A DNA stretch of 64,000 nucleotides from Lutraria lutraria (taxonomy: Eukaryota > Mollusca > Bivalvia > Venerida > Mactridae): contig OZ026841.1 in assembly GCA_964023205.1 (NCBI GenBank), forward strand, positions 28,844,399 through 28,908,398, given 5' to 3'. The notes beneath the pieces are model-generated. The model was given only the letters and a program-made list of their open reading frames with translations. It searched no databases and was not told the DNA's origin. Shown here one piece after another: positions 46,620-60,417 of this stretch; position 1 is the stretch's first letter; each line of letters opens with the position of its first letter. The position numbers and the translations under genes are program-made.

Positions 46620-47323
46620 TATGTAATACGCAAGTGTAATCCAACAATCGATAAATTACGATTATCGCGTTCACAGGTTGAAGAATCGTACATTGAATAT
46701 ACATAGGGTCCTTGCAATAACTATCTCGGACTTTGATCCAGGCAATGGCTGAAAAATGCCTTCCCGTCAAGTTCGATATAGTAGTGAAATATACATGTAT
46801 GTTCTTAGCTCACAGAAAAGAAGTCTTATTTCAAAGTCAAGATTTATTTTCAAAAAGCAAATATATTAAATCATGTTGTAAGTCTTCATTATAATATAGT
46901 CTCATTCATATAAAATTTGATATTTTTTCAACGCCAGTAACTTTTCTTTTTAAATAATGACATACATAGGGCAGATACTTAGTTACAATGTATACATTAA
47001 CAAGAAGTCAGTCGAACGCCGCACGAGATTTCGTGCACTAAGGAGATTTTCGGTTTGAAAAGACGCATTTCTTTTAGATAAGTCATATTAAGTAATGCTT
47101 GTAAGATAAATTATAAAAAGTAAGAACTTGACAATGTGTACTTACAACAAAGAGCATCGGAGGTGGTGTTTGTTGCTTATGCAGTTTTGTTCCCAAATGT
47201 TTGGTATCTTATATGAAAAATAGACAAATATTCCACCGTTTCGAAATATTTGTCAAAGCAATTGCTGATAACTTGATAGAGATAGTTGATATACTAAATA
47301 GAACATTTTGTTCTGGTGTATTC

Positions 47324-47340
47324 GTCTCTGTGGCGCAATT

Positions 47341-47390
<50 letters not shown>

Positions 47391-47397
47391 AGGGACG
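47324..47397 (+). tRNA. tRNA-Asn(GUU), unit 29
   Basis: Identical to unit 1. Confidence 0.98.
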
Positions 47398-47702
47398 TTC
47401 TCTTTTGCAACGCCAGTAGAATATTTTTGACTTATTCACATTATTTAAAGAACAAAAATCGTCACAGATTTGTATATAAAATAATATGCACAATCAACGG
47501 TAATTGATTTGTCATTCGCGTAAAATATTCATGAGGGAAAAAATTGAATGCATGCATAATGAATGTTGTCTCGATATATCAAATTCGTTAGAAAAAATAC
47601 GTTTTAAGAATAGTAAAGAAAGCAGATTTTCCATTTGCATTGTATTTCTAAATTTGGAAATGAAAAAAGCATGCACAAATGGTGTATTGCAAAAGAAATG
47701 TT

Positions 47703-47775
47703 CGCCCAACGTGGGGCTCGAACCCACGACCCCGAGATTAAGAGTCTCGTGCTCTACCGACTGAGCTAGCCGGGC
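47703..47775 (-). tRNA. tRNA-Lys(CUU), unit 29
   Basis: Identical to unit 1. Confidence 0.98.
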
Positions 47776-48479
47776 TATGTAATACGCAAGTGTAATCCAA
47801 CAATCGATAAATTACGATTATCGCGTTCACAGGTTGAAGAATCGTACATTGAATATACATAGGGTCCTTGCAATAACTATCTCGGACTTTGATCCAGGCA
47901 ATGGCTGAAAAATGCCTTCCCGTCAAGTTCGATATAGTAGTGAAATATACATGTATGTTCTTAGCTCACAGAAAAGAAGTCTTATTTCAAAGTCAAGATT
48001 TATTTTCAAAAAGCAAATATATTAAATCATGTTGTAAGTCTTCATTATAATATAGTCTCATTCATATAAAATTTGATATTTTTTCAACGCCAGTAACTTT
48101 TCTTTTTAAATAATGACATACATAGGGCAGATACTTAGTTACAATGTATACATTAACAAGAAGTCAGTCGAACGCCGCACGAGATTTCGTGCACTAAGGA
48201 GATTTTCGGTTTGAAAAGACGCATTTCTTTTAGATAAGTCATATTAAGTAATGCTTGTAAGATAAATTATAAAAAGTAAGAACTTGACAATGTGTACTTA
48301 CAACAAAGAGCATCGGAGGTGGTGTTTGTTGCTTATGCAGTTTTGTTCCCAAATGTTTGGTATCTTATATGAAAAATAGACAAATATTCCACCGTTTCGA
48401 AATATTTGTCAAAGCAATTGCTGATAACTTGATAGAGATAGTTGATATACTAAATAGAACATTTTGTTCTGGTGTATTC

Positions 48480-48496
48480 GTCTCTGTGGCGCAATT

Positions 48497-48546
<50 letters not shown>

Positions 48547-48553
48547 AGGGACG
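48480..48553 (+). tRNA. tRNA-Asn(GUU), unit 30
   Basis: Identical to unit 1. Confidence 0.98.
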
Positions 48554-48858
48554 TTCTCTTTTGCAACGCCAGTAGAATATTTTTGACTTATTCACATTAT
48601 TTAAAGAACAAAAATCGTCACAGATTTGTATATAAAATAATATGCACAATCAACGGTAATTGATTTGTCATTCGCGTAAAATATTCATGAGGGAAAAAAT
48701 TGAATGCATGCATAATGAATGTTGTCTCGATATATCAAATTCGTTAGAAAAAATACGTTTTAAGAATAGTAAAGAAAGCAGATTTTCCATTTGCATTGTA
48801 TTTCTAAATTTGGAAATGAAAAAAGCATGCACAAATGGTGTATTGCAAAAGAAATGTT

Positions 48859-48931
48859 CGCCGAACGTGGGGCTCGAACCCACGACCCCGAGATTAAGAG
48901 TCTCGTGCTCTACCGACTGAGCTAGCCGGGC
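48859..48931 (-). tRNA. tRNA-Lys(CUU), unit 30, acceptor G69C
   Basis: The acceptor 3' strand reads GTTCGGC instead of GTTGGGC, giving a C-C mismatch opposite C4. Followed by the TTTTCCAAAAGC spacer marker. Confidence 0.92.
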
Positions 48932-49635
48932 TATGTAATACGCAAGTGTAATCCAACAATCGATAAATTACGATTATCGCGTTCACAGGTTGAAGAATCG
49001 TACATTGAATATACATAGGGTCCTTGCAATAACTATCTCGGACTTTGATCCAGGCAATGGCTGAAAAATGCCTTCCCGTCAAGTTCGATATAGTAGTGAA
49101 ATATACATGTATGTTCTTAGCTCACAGAAAAGAAGTCTTATTTCAAAGTCAAGATTTATTTTCCAAAAGCAAATATATTAAATCATGTTGTAAGTCTTCA
49201 TTATAATATAGTCTCATTCATATAAAATTTGATATTTTTTCAACGCTAGTAACTTTTCTTTTTAAATAATGACATACATAGGGCAGATACTTAGTTACAA
49301 TGTATACATTAACAAGAAGTCAGTCGAACGCCGCACGAGATTTCGTGCACTAAGGAGATTTTCGGTTTGAAAAGACGCATTTCTTTTAGATAAGTCATAT
49401 TAAGTAATGCTTGTAAGATAAATTATAAAAAGTAAGAACTTGACAATGTGTACTTACAACAAAGAGCATCGGAGGTGGTGTTTGTTGCTTATGCAGTTTT
49501 GTTCCCAAATGTTTGGTATCTTATATGAAAAATAGACAAATATTCCACCGTTTCGAAATATTTGTCAAAGCAATTGCTGATAACTTGATAGAGATAGTTG
49601 ATATACTAAATAGAACATTTTGTTCTGGTGTATTC

Positions 49636-49652
49636 GTCTCTTTGGCGCAATT

Positions 49653-49702
<50 letters not shown>

Positions 49703-49709
49703 AGGGACG
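49636..49709 (+). tRNA. tRNA-Asn(GUU), unit 31, G7U
   Basis: Same acceptor change and flanking GAATACATGC as unit 28, exactly 3,468 bp away. Confidence 0.93.
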
Positions 49710-50014
49710 TTCTCTTTTGCAACGCCAGTAGAATATTTTTGACTTATTCACATTATTTAAAGAACAAAAATCGTCACAGATTTGTATATAAAATAATATG
49801 CACAATCAACGGTAATTGATTTGTCATTCGCGTAAAATATTCATGAGGGAAAAAATTGAATACATGCATAATGAATGTTGTCTCGATATATCAAATTCGT
49901 TAGAAAAAATACGTTTTAAGAATAGTAAAGAAAGCAGATTTTCCATTTGCATTGTATTTCTAAATTTGGAAATGAAAAAAGCATGCACAAATGGTGTATT
50001 GCAAAAGAAATGTT

Positions 50015-50087
50015 CGCCCAACGTGGGGCTCGAACCCACGACCCCGAGATTAAGAGTCTCGTGCTCTACCGACTGAGCTAGCCGGGC
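50015..50087 (-). tRNA. tRNA-Lys(CUU), unit 31
   Basis: Identical to unit 1. Confidence 0.98.
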
Positions 50088-50791
50088 TATGTAATACGCA
50101 AGTGTAATCCAACAATCGATAAATTACGATTATCGCGTTCACAGGTTGAAGAATCGTACATTGAATATACATAGGGTCCTTGCAATAACTATCTCGGACT
50201 TTGATCCAGGCAATGGCTGAAAAATGCCTTCCCGTCAAGTTCGATATAGTAGTGAAATATACATGTATGTTCTTAGCTCACAGAAAAGAAGTCTTATTTC
50301 AAAGTCAAGATTTATTTTCAAAAAGCAAATATATTAAATCATGTTGTAAGTCTTCATTATAATATAGTCTCATTCATATAAAATTTGATATTTTTTCAAC
50401 GCCAGTAACTTTTCTTTTTAAATAATGACATACATAGGGCAGATACTTAGTTACAATGTATACATTAACAAGAAGTCAGTCGAACGCCGCACGAGATTTC
50501 GTGCACTAAGGAGATTTTCGGTTTGAAAAGACGCATTTCTTTTAGATAAGTCATATTAAGTAATGCTTGTAAGATAAATTATAAAAAGTAAGAACTTGAC
50601 AATGTGTACTTACAACAAAGAGCATCGGAGGTGGTGTTTGTTGCTTATGCAGTTTTGTTCCCAAATGTTTGGTATCTTATATGAAAAATAGACAAATATT
50701 CCACCGTTTCGAAATATTTGTCAAAGCAATTGCTGATAACTTGATAGAGATAGTTGATATACTAAATAGAACATTTTGTTCTGGTGTATTC

Positions 50792-50808
50792 GTCTCTGTG
50801 GCGCAATT

Positions 50809-50858
<50 letters not shown>

Positions 50859-50865
50859 AGGGACG
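50792..50865 (+). tRNA. tRNA-Asn(GUU), unit 32
   Basis: Identical to unit 1. Confidence 0.98.
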
Positions 50866-51170
50866 TTCTCTTTTGCAACGCCAGTAGAATATTTTTGACT
50901 TATTCACATTATTTAAAGAACAAAAATCGTCACAGATTTGTATATAAAATAATATGCACAATCAACGGTAATTGATTTGTCATTCGCGTAAAATATTCAT
51001 GAGGGAAAAAATTGAATGCATGCATAATGAATGTTGTCTCGATATATCAAATTCGTTAGAAAAAATACGTTTTAAGAATAGTAAAGAAAGCAGATTTTCC
51101 ATTTGCATTGTATTTCTAAATTTGGAAATGAAAAAAGCATGCACAAATGGTGTATTGCAAAAGAAATGTT

Positions 51171-51243
51171 CGCCCAACGTGGGGCTCGAACCCACGACCC
51201 CGAGATTAAGAGTCTCGTGCTCTACCGACTGAGCTAGCCGGGC
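51171..51243 (-). tRNA. tRNA-Lys(CUU), unit 32
   Basis: Identical to unit 1. Confidence 0.98.
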
Positions 51244-51947
51244 TATGTAATACGCAAGTGTAATCCAACAATCGATAAATTACGATTATCGCGTTCACAG
51301 GTTGAAGAATCGTACATTGAATATACATAGGGTCCTTGCAATAACTATCTCGGACTTTGATCCAGGCAATGGCTGAAAAATGCCTTCCCGTCAAGTTCGA
51401 TATAGTAGTGAAATATACATGTATGTTCTTAGCTCACAGAAAAGAAGTCTTATTTCAAAGTCAAGATTTATTTTCAAAAAGCAAATATATTAAATCATGT
51501 TGTAAGTCTTCATTATAATATAGTCTCATTCATATAAAATTTGATATTTTTTCAACGCCAGTAACTTTTCTTTTTAAATAATGACATACATAGGGCAGAT
51601 ACTTAGTTACAATGTATACATTAACAAGAAGTCAGTCGAACGCCGCACGAGATTTCGTGCACTAAGGAGATTTTCGGTTTGAAAAGACGCATTTCTTTTA
51701 GATAAGTCATATTAAGTAATGCTTGTAAGATAAATTATAAAAAGTAAGAACTTGACAATGTGTACTTACAACAAAGAGCATCGGAGGTGGTGTTTGTTGC
51801 TTATGCAGTTTTGTTCCCAAATGTTTGGTATCTTATATGAAAAATAGACAAATATTCCACCGTTTCGAAATATTTGTCAAAGCAATTGCTGATAACTTGA
51901 TAGAGATAGTTGATATACTAAATAGAACATTTTGTTCTGGTGTATTC

Positions 51948-51964
51948 GTCTCTGTGGCGCAATT

Positions 51965-52014
<50 letters not shown>

Positions 52015-52021
52015 AGGGACG
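51948..52021 (+). tRNA. tRNA-Asn(GUU), unit 33
   Basis: Identical to unit 1. Confidence 0.98.
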
Positions 52022-52326
52022 TTCTCTTTTGCAACGCCAGTAGAATATTTTTGACTTATTCACATTATTTAAAGAACAAAAATCGTCACAGATTTGTATA
52101 TAAAATAATATGCACAATCAACGGTAATTGATTTGTCATTCGCGTAAAATATTCATGAGGGAAAAAATTGAATGCATGCATAATGAATGTTGTCTCGATA
52201 TATCAAATTCGTTAGAAAAAATACGTTTTAAGAATAGTAAAGAAAGCAGATTTTCCATTTGCATTGTATTTCTAAATTTGGAAATGAAAAAAGCATGCAC
52301 AAATGGTGTATTGCAAAAGAAATGTT

Positions 52327-52399
52327 CGCCCAACGTGGGGCTCGAACCCACGACCCCGAGATTAAGAGTCTCGTGCTCTACCGACTGAGCTAGCCGGGC
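52327..52399 (-). tRNA. tRNA-Lys(CUU), unit 33
   Basis: Identical to unit 1. Confidence 0.98.
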
Positions 52400-53103
52400 T
52401 ATGTAATACGCAAGTGTAATCCAACAATCGATAAATTACGATTATCGCGTTCACAGGTTGAAGAATCGTACATTGAATATACATAGGGTCCTTGCAATAA
52501 CTATCTCGGACTTTGATCCAGGCAATGGCTGAAAAATGCCTTCCCGTCAAGTTCGATATAGTAGTGAAATATACATGTATGTTCTTAGCTCACAGAAAAG
52601 AAGTCTTATTTCAAAGTCAAGATTTATTTTCAAAAAGCAAATATATTAAATCATGTTGTAAGTCTTCATTATAATATAGTCTCATTCATATAAAATTTGA
52701 TATTTTTTCAACGCCAGTAACTTTTCTTTTTAAATAATGACATACATAGGGCAGATACTTAGTTACAATGTATACATTAACAAGAAGTCAGTCGAACGCC
52801 GCACGAGATTTCGTGCACTAAGGAGATTTTCGGTTTGAAAAGACGCATTTCTTTTAGATAAGTCATATTAAGTAATGCTTGTAAGATAAATTATAAAAAG
52901 TAAGAACTTGACAATGTGTACTTACAACAAAGAGCATCGGAGGTGGTGTTTGTTGCTTATGCAGTTTTGTTCCCAAATGTTTGGTATCTTATATGAAAAA
53001 TAGACAAATATTCCACCGTTTCGAAATATTTGTCAAAGCAATTGCTGATAACTTGATAGAGATAGTTGATATACTAAATAGAACATTTTGTTCTGGTGTA
53101 TTC

Positions 53104-53120
53104 GTCTCTGTGGCGCAATT

Positions 53121-53170
<50 letters not shown>

Positions 53171-53177
53171 AGGGACG
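53104..53177 (+). tRNA. tRNA-Asn(GUU), unit 34
   Basis: Identical to unit 1. Confidence 0.98.
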
Positions 53178-53482
53178 TTCTCTTTTGCAACGCCAGTAGA
53201 ATATTTTTGACTTATTCACATTATTTAAAGAACAAAAATCGTCACAGATTTGTATATAAAATAATATGCACAATCAACGGTAATTGATTTGTCATTCGCG
53301 TAAAATATTCATGAGGGAAAAAATTGAATGCATGCATAATGAATGTTGTCTCGATATATCAAATTCGTTAGAAAAAATACGTTTTAAGAATAGTAAAGAA
53401 AGCAGATTTTCCATTTGCATTGTATTTCTAAATTTGGAAATGAAAAAAGCATGCACAAATGGTGTATTGCAAAAGAAATGTT

Positions 53483-53555
53483 CGCCCAACGTGGGGCTCG
53501 AACCCACGACCCCGAGATTAAGAGTCTCGTGCTCTACCGACTGAGCTAGCCGGGC
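53483..53555 (-). tRNA. tRNA-Lys(CUU), unit 34
   Basis: Identical to unit 1. Confidence 0.98.
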
Positions 53556-54259
53556 TATGTAATACGCAAGTGTAATCCAACAATCGATAAATTACGATTA
53601 TCGCGTTCACAGGTTGAAGAATCGTACATTGAATATACATAGGGTCCTTGCAATAACTATCTCGGACTTTGATCCAGGCAATGGCTGAAAAATGCCTTCC
53701 CGTCAAGTTCGATATAGTAGTGAAATATACATGTATGTTCTTAGCTCACAGAAAAGAAGTCTTATTTCAAAGTCAAGATTTATTTTCAAAAAGCAAATAT
53801 ATTAAATCATGTTGTAAGTCTTCATTATAATATAGTCTCATTCATATAAAATTTGATATTTTTTCAACGCCAGTAACTTTTCTTTTTAAATAATGACATA
53901 CATAGGGCAGATACTTAGTTACAATGTATACATTAACAAGAAGTCAGTCGAACGCCGCACGAGATTTCGTGCACTAAGGAGATTTTCGGTTTGAAAAGAC
54001 GCATTTCTTTTAGATAAGTCATATTAAGTAATGCTTGTAAGATAAATTATAAAAAGTAAGAACTTGACAATGTGTACTTACAACAAAGAGCATCGGAGGT
54101 GGTGTTTGTTGCTTATGCAGTTTTGTTCCCAAATGTTTGGTATCTTATATGAAAAATAGACAAATATTCCACCGTTTCGAAATATTTGTCAAAGCAATTG
54201 CTGATAACTTGATAGAGATAGTTGATATACTAAATAGAACATTTTGTTCTGGTGTATTC

Positions 54260-54333
54260 GTCTCTGTGGCGCAATTGGTTAGCGCGTTCGGCTGTTAACA
54301 GAAAGGTTGGTGGTTCAAGCCCACCCAGGGACG
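54260..54333 (+). tRNA. tRNA-Asn(GUU), unit 35, C40A
   Basis: The anticodon 3' stem reads CAGAA instead of CCGAA, breaking the pair with G30. Private to this unit. Confidence 0.93.
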
Positions 54334-54638
54334 TTCTCTTTTGCAACGCCAGTAGAATATTTTTGACTTATTCACATTATTTAAAGAACAAAAATCGTCA
54401 CAGATTTGTATATAAAATAATATGCACAATCAACGGTAATTGATTTGTCATTCGCGTAAAATATTCATGAGGGAAAAAATTGAATGCATGCATAATGAAT
54501 GTTGTCTCGATATATCAAATTCGTTAGAAAAAATACGTTTTAAGAATAGTAAAGAAAGCAGATTTTCCATTTGCATTGTATTTCTAAATTTGGAAATGAA
54601 AAAAGCATGCACAAATGGTGTATTGCAAAAGAAATGTT

Positions 54639-54711
54639 CGCCCAACGTGGGGCTCGAACCCACGACCCCGAGATTAAGAGTCTCGTGCTCTACCGACTGA
54701 GCTAGCCGGGC
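54639..54711 (-). tRNA. tRNA-Lys(CUU), unit 35
   Basis: Identical to unit 1. Confidence 0.98.
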
Positions 54712-55415
54712 TATGTAATACGCAAGTGTAATCCAACAATCGATAAATTACGATTATCGCGTTCACAGGTTGAAGAATCGTACATTGAATATACATAGGG
54801 TCCTTGCAATAACTATCTCGGACTTTGATCCAGGCAATGGCTGAAAAATGCCTTCCCGTCAAGTTCGATATAGTAGTGAAATATACATGTATGTTCTTAG
54901 CTCACAGAAAAGAAGTCTTATTTCAAAGTCAAGATTTATTTTCAAAAAGCAAATATATTAAATCATGTTGTAAGTCTTCATTATAATATAGTCTCATTCA
55001 TATAAAATTTGATATTTTTTCAACGCTAGTAACTTTTCTTTTTAAATAATGACATACATAGGGCAGATACTTAGTTACAATGTATACATTAACAAGAAGT
55101 CAGTCGAACGCCGCACGAGATTTCGTGCACTAAGGAGATTTTCGGTTTGAAAAGACGCATTTCTTTTAGATAAGTCATATTAAGTAATGCTTGTAAGATA
55201 AATTATAAAAAGTAAGAACTTGACAATGTGTACTTACAACAAAGAGCATCGGAGGTGGTGTTTGTTGCTTATGCAGTTTTGTTCCCAAATGTTTGGTATC
55301 TTATATGAAAAATAGACAAATATTCCACCGTTTCGAAATATTTGTCAAAGCAATTGCTGATAACTTGATAGAGATAGTTGATATACTAAATAGAACATTT
55401 TGTTCTGGTGTATTC

Positions 55416-55432
55416 GTCTCTGTGGCGCAATT

Positions 55433-55482
<50 letters not shown>

Positions 55483-55489
55483 AGGGACG
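55416..55489 (+). tRNA. tRNA-Asn(GUU), unit 36
   Basis: Identical to unit 1. Confidence 0.98.
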
Positions 55490-55794
55490 TTCTCTTTTGC
55501 AACGCCAGTAGAATATTTTTGACTTATTCACATTATTTAAAGAACAAAAATCGTCACAGATTTGTATATAAAATAATATGCACAATCAACGGTAATTGAT
55601 TTGTCATTCGCGTAAAATATTCATGAGGGAAAAAATTGAATGCATGCATAATGAATGTTGTCTCGATATATCAAATTCGTTAGAAAAAATACGTTTTAAG
55701 AATAGTAAAGAAAGCAGATTTTCCATTTGCATTGTATTTCTAAATTTGGAAATGAAAAAAGCATGCACAAATGGTGTATTGCAAAAGAAATGTT

Positions 55795-55867
55795 CGCCCA
55801 ACGTGGGGCTCGAACCCACGACCCCGAGATTAAGAGTCTCGTGCTCTACCGACTGAGCTAGCCGGGC
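55795..55867 (-). tRNA. tRNA-Lys(CUU), unit 36
   Basis: Identical to unit 1. Confidence 0.98.
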
Positions 55868-56571
55868 TATGTAATACGCAAGTGTAATCCAACAATCGAT
55901 AAATTACGATTATCGCGTTCACAGGTTGAAGAATCGTACATTGAATATACATAGGGTCCTTGCAATAACTATCTCGGACTTTGATCCAGGCAATGGCTGA
56001 AAAATGCCTTCCCGTCAAGTTCGATATAGTAGTGAAATATACATGTATGTTCTTAGCTCACAGAAAAGAAGTCTTATTTCAAAGTCAAGATTTATTTTCA
56101 AAAAGCAAATATATTAAATCATGTTGTAAGTCTTCATTATAATATAGTCTCATTCATATAAAATTTGATATTTTTTCAACGCCAGTAACTTTTCTTTTTA
56201 AATAATGACATACATAGGGCAGATACTTAGTTACAATGTATACATTAACAAGAAGTCAGTCGAACGCCGCACGAGATTTCGTGCACTAAGGAGATTTTCG
56301 GTTTGAAAAGACGCATTTCTTTTAGATAAGTCATATTAAGTAATGCTTGTAAGATAAATTATAAAAAGTAAGAACTTGACAATGTGTACTTACAACAAAG
56401 AGCATCGGAGGTGGTGTTTGTTGCTTATGCAGTTTTGTTCCCAAATGTTTGGTATCTTATATGAAAAATAGACAAATATTCCACCGTTTCGAAATATTTG
56501 TCAAAGCAATTGCTGATAACTTGATAGAGATAGTTGATATACTAAATAGAACATTTTCTTCTGGTGTATTC

Positions 56572-56588
56572 GTCTCTGTGGCGCAATT

Positions 56589-56638
<50 letters not shown>

Positions 56639-56645
56639 AGGGACG
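56572..56645 (+). tRNA. tRNA-Asn(GUU), unit 37
   Basis: Gene identical to unit 1; ATTTTCTTCTGG upstream. Confidence 0.98.
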
Positions 56646-56950
56646 TTCTCTTTTGCAACGCCAGTAGAATATTTTTGACTTATTCACATTATTTAAAGAA
56701 CAAAAATCGTCACAGATTTGTATATAAAATAATATGCACAATCAACGGTAATTGATTTGTCATTCGCGTAAAATATTCATGAGGGAAAAAATTGAATGCA
56801 TGCATAATGAATGTTGTCTCGATATATCAAATTCGTTAGAAAAAATACGTTTTAAGAATAGTAAAGAAAGCAGATTTTCCATTTGCATTGTATTTCTAAA
56901 TTTGGAAATGAAAAAAGCATGCACAAATGGTGTATTGCAAAAGAAATGTT

Positions 56951-57023
56951 CGCCCAACGTGGGGCTCGAACCCACGACCCCGAGATTAAGAGTCTCGTGC
57001 TCTACCGACTGAGCTAGCCGGGC
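56951..57023 (-). tRNA. tRNA-Lys(CUU), unit 37
   Basis: Identical to unit 1. Confidence 0.98.
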
Positions 57024-57727
57024 TATGTAATACGCAAGTGTAATCCAACAATCGATAAATTACGATTATCGCGTTCACAGGTTGAAGAATCGTACATTGA
57101 ATATACATAGGGTCCTTGCAATAACTATCTCGGACTTTGATCCAGGCAATGGCTGAAAAATGCCTTCCCGTCAAGTTCGATATAGTAGTGAAATATACAT
57201 GTATGTTCTTAGCTCACAGAAAAGAAGTCTTATTTCAAAGTCAAGATTTATTTTCAAAAAGCAAATATATTAAATCATGTTGTAAGTCTTCATTCTAATA
57301 TAGTCTCATTCATATAAAATTTGATATTTTTTCAACGCTAGTAACTTTTCTTTTTAAATAATGACATACATAGGGCAGATACTTAGTTACAATGTATACA
57401 TTAACAAGAAGTCAGTCGAACGCCGCACGAGATTTCGTGCACTAAGGAGATTTTCGGTTTGAAAAGACGCATTTCTTTTAGATAAGTCATATTAAGTAAT
57501 GCTTGTAAGATAAATTATAAAAAGTAAGAACTTGACAATGTGTACTTACAACAAAGAGCATCGGAGGTGGTGTTTGTTGCTTATGCAGTTTTGTTCCCAA
57601 ATGTTTGGTATCTTATATGAAAAATAGACAAATATTCCACCGTTTCGAAATATTTGTCAAAGCAATTGCTGATAACTTGATAGAGATAGTTGATATACTA
57701 AATAGAACATTTTCTTCTGGTGTATTC

Positions 57728-57744
57728 GTCTCTGTGGCGCAATT

Positions 57745-57794
<50 letters not shown>

Positions 57795-57801
57795 AGGGAC
57801 G
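57728..57801 (+). tRNA. tRNA-Asn(GUU), unit 38
   Basis: Gene identical to unit 1; ATTTTCTTCTGG upstream. Confidence 0.98.
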
Positions 57802-58106
57802 TTCTCTTTTGCAACGCCAGTAGAATATTTTTGACTTATTCACATTATTTAAAGAACAAAAATCGTCACAGATTTGTATATAAAATAATATGCACAATCA
57901 ACGGTAATTGATTTGTCATTCGCGTAAAATATTCATGAGGGAAAAAATTGAATGCATGCATAATGAATGTTGTCTCGATATATCAAATTCGTTAGAAAAA
58001 ATACGTTTTAAGAATAGTAAAGAAAGCAGATTTTCCATTTGCATTGTATTTCTAAATTTGGAAATGAAAAAAGCATGCACAAATGGTGTATTGCAAAAGA
58101 AATGTT

Positions 58107-58179
58107 CGCCCAACGTGGGGCTCGAACCCACGACCCCGAGATTAAGAGTCTCGTGCTCTACCGACTGAGCTAGCCGGGC
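58107..58179 (-). tRNA. tRNA-Lys(CUU), unit 38
   Basis: Identical to unit 1. Confidence 0.98.
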
Positions 58180-58883
58180 TATGTAATACGCAAGTGTAAT
58201 CCAACAATCGATAAATTACGATTATCGCGTTCACAGGTTGAAGAATCGTACATTGAATATACATAGGGTCCTTGCAATAACTATCTCGGACTTTGATCCA
58301 GGCAATGGCTGAAAAATGCCTTCCCGTCAAGTTCGATATAGTAGTGAAATATACATGTATGTTCTTAGCTCACAGAAAAGAAGTCTTATTTCAAAGTCAA
58401 GATTTATTTTCAAAAAGCAAATATATTAAATCATGTTGTAAGTCTTCATTATAATATAGTCTCATTCATATAAAATTTGATATTTTTTCAACGCTAGTAA
58501 CTTTTCTTTTTAAATAATGACATACATAGGGCAGATACTTAGTTACAATGTATACATTAACAAGAAGTCAGTCGAACGCCGCACGAGATTTCGTGCACTA
58601 AGGAGATTTTCGGTTTGAAAAGACGCATTTCTTTTAGATAAGTCATATTAAGTAATGCTTGTAAGATAAATTATAAAAAGTAAGAACTTGACAATGTGTA
58701 CTTACAACAAAGAGCATCGGAGGTGGTGTTTGTTGCTTATGCAGTTTTGTTCCCAAATGTTTGGTATCTTATATGAAAAATAGACAAATATTCCACCGTT
58801 TCGAAATATTTGTCAAAGCAATTGCTGATAACTTGATAGAGATAGTTGATATACTAAATAGAACATTTTGTTCTGGTGTATTC

Positions 58884-58900
58884 GTCTCTGTGGCGCAATT

Positions 58901-58950
<50 letters not shown>

Positions 58951-58956
58951 AGGGCG
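58884..58956 (+). tRNA. tRNA-Asn(GUU), unit 39, A71 deleted
   Basis: 73 nt. The 3' end reads CAGGGCG instead of CAGGGACG, so the acceptor stem loses its U2-A71 pair. Probably defective in 3' processing or charging. Confidence 0.87.
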
Positions 58957-59261
58957 TTCTCTTTTGCAACGCCAGTAGAATATTTTTGACTTATTCACAT
59001 TATTTAAAGAACAAAAATCGTCACAGATTTGTATATAAAATAATATGCACAATCAACGGTAATTGATTTGTCATTCGCGTAAAATATTCATGAGGGAAAA
59101 AATTGAATGCATGCATAATGAATGTTGTCTCGATATATCAAATTCGTTAGAAAAAATACGTTTTAAGAATAGTAAAGAAAGCAGATTTTCCATTTGCATT
59201 GTATTTCTAAATTTGGAAATGAAAAAAGCATGCACAAATGGTGTATTGCAAAAGTAATGTT

Positions 59262-59334
59262 CGCCCAACGTGGGGCTCGAACCCACGACCCCGAGATTAA
59301 GAGTCTCGTGCTCTACCGACTGAGCTGGCCGGGT
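59262..59334 (-). tRNA. tRNA-Lys(CUU), unit 39, two substitutions
   Basis: The 5' end reads ACCCGGCC instead of GCCCGGCT. G1A unpairs the terminal base from C72, and the conserved U8 becomes C. The trailer also has ATTACTTTT. Likely impaired. Divergence rises in the last units before the array edge. Confidence 0.87.
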
Positions 59335-60038
59335 TATGTAATACGCAAGTGTAATCCAACAATCGATAAATTACGATTATCGCGTTCACAGGTTGAAGAA
59401 TCGTACATTGAATATACATAGGGTCCTTGCAATAACTATCTCGGACTTTGATCCAGGCAATGGCTGAAAAATGCCTTCCCGTCAAGTTCGATATAGTAGT
59501 GAAATATACATGTATGTTCTTAGCTCACAGAAAAGAAGTCTTATTTCAAAGTCAAGATTTATTTTCAAAAAGCAAATATATTAAATCATGTTGTAAGTCT
59601 TCATTATAATATAGTCTCATTCATATAAAATTTGATATTTTTTCAACGCCAGTAACTTTTCTTTTTAAATAATGACATACATAGGGCAGATACTTAGTTA
59701 CAATGTATACATTAACAAGAAGTCAGTCGAACGCCGCACGAGATTTCGTGCACTAAGGAGATTTTCGGTTTGAAAAGACGCATTTCTTTTAGATAAGTCA
59801 TATTAAGTAATGCTTGTAAGATAAATTATAAAAAGTAAGAACTTGACAATGTGTACTTACAACAAAGAGCATCGGAGGTGGTGTTTGTTGCTTATGCAGT
59901 TTTGTTCCCAAATGTTTGGTATCTTATATGAAAAATAGACAAATATTCCACCGTTTCGAAATATTTGTCAAAGCAATTGCTGATAACTTGATAGAGATAG
60001 TTGATATACTAAATAGAACATTTTCTTCTGGTGTATTC

Positions 60039-60055
60039 GTCTCTGTGGCGCAATT

Positions 60056-60105
<50 letters not shown>

Positions 60106-60112
60106 AGGGACG
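60039..60112 (+). tRNA. tRNA-Asn(GUU), unit 40
   Basis: Gene identical to unit 1; ATTTTCTTCTGG upstream. Last complete tRNA-Asn. Confidence 0.98.
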
Positions 60113-60417
60113 TTCTCTTTTGCAACGCCAGTAGAATATTTTTGACTTATTCACATTATTTAAAGAACAAAAATCGTCACAGATTTGTATATAAAATAAT
60201 ATGCACAATCAACGGTAATTGATTTGTCATTCGCGTAAAATATTCATGAGGGAAAAAATTGAATGCATGCATAATGAATGTTGTCTCGATATATCAAATT
60301 CGTTAGAAAAAATACGTTTTAAGAATAGTAAAGAAAGCAGATTTTCCATTTGCATTGTATTTCTAAATTTGGAAATGAAAAAAGCATGCACAAATGGTGT
60401 ATTGCAAAAGAAATGTT

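Larger units (their letters stand above)
43856..50791. repeat. Higher-order trimer block, units 26-28 / 29-31
   Basis: Both trimers are 3,468 bp, with TTTTCCAAAAGC after the second unit and the tRNA-Asn G7U plus GAATACATGC in the third. Confidence 0.9.
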
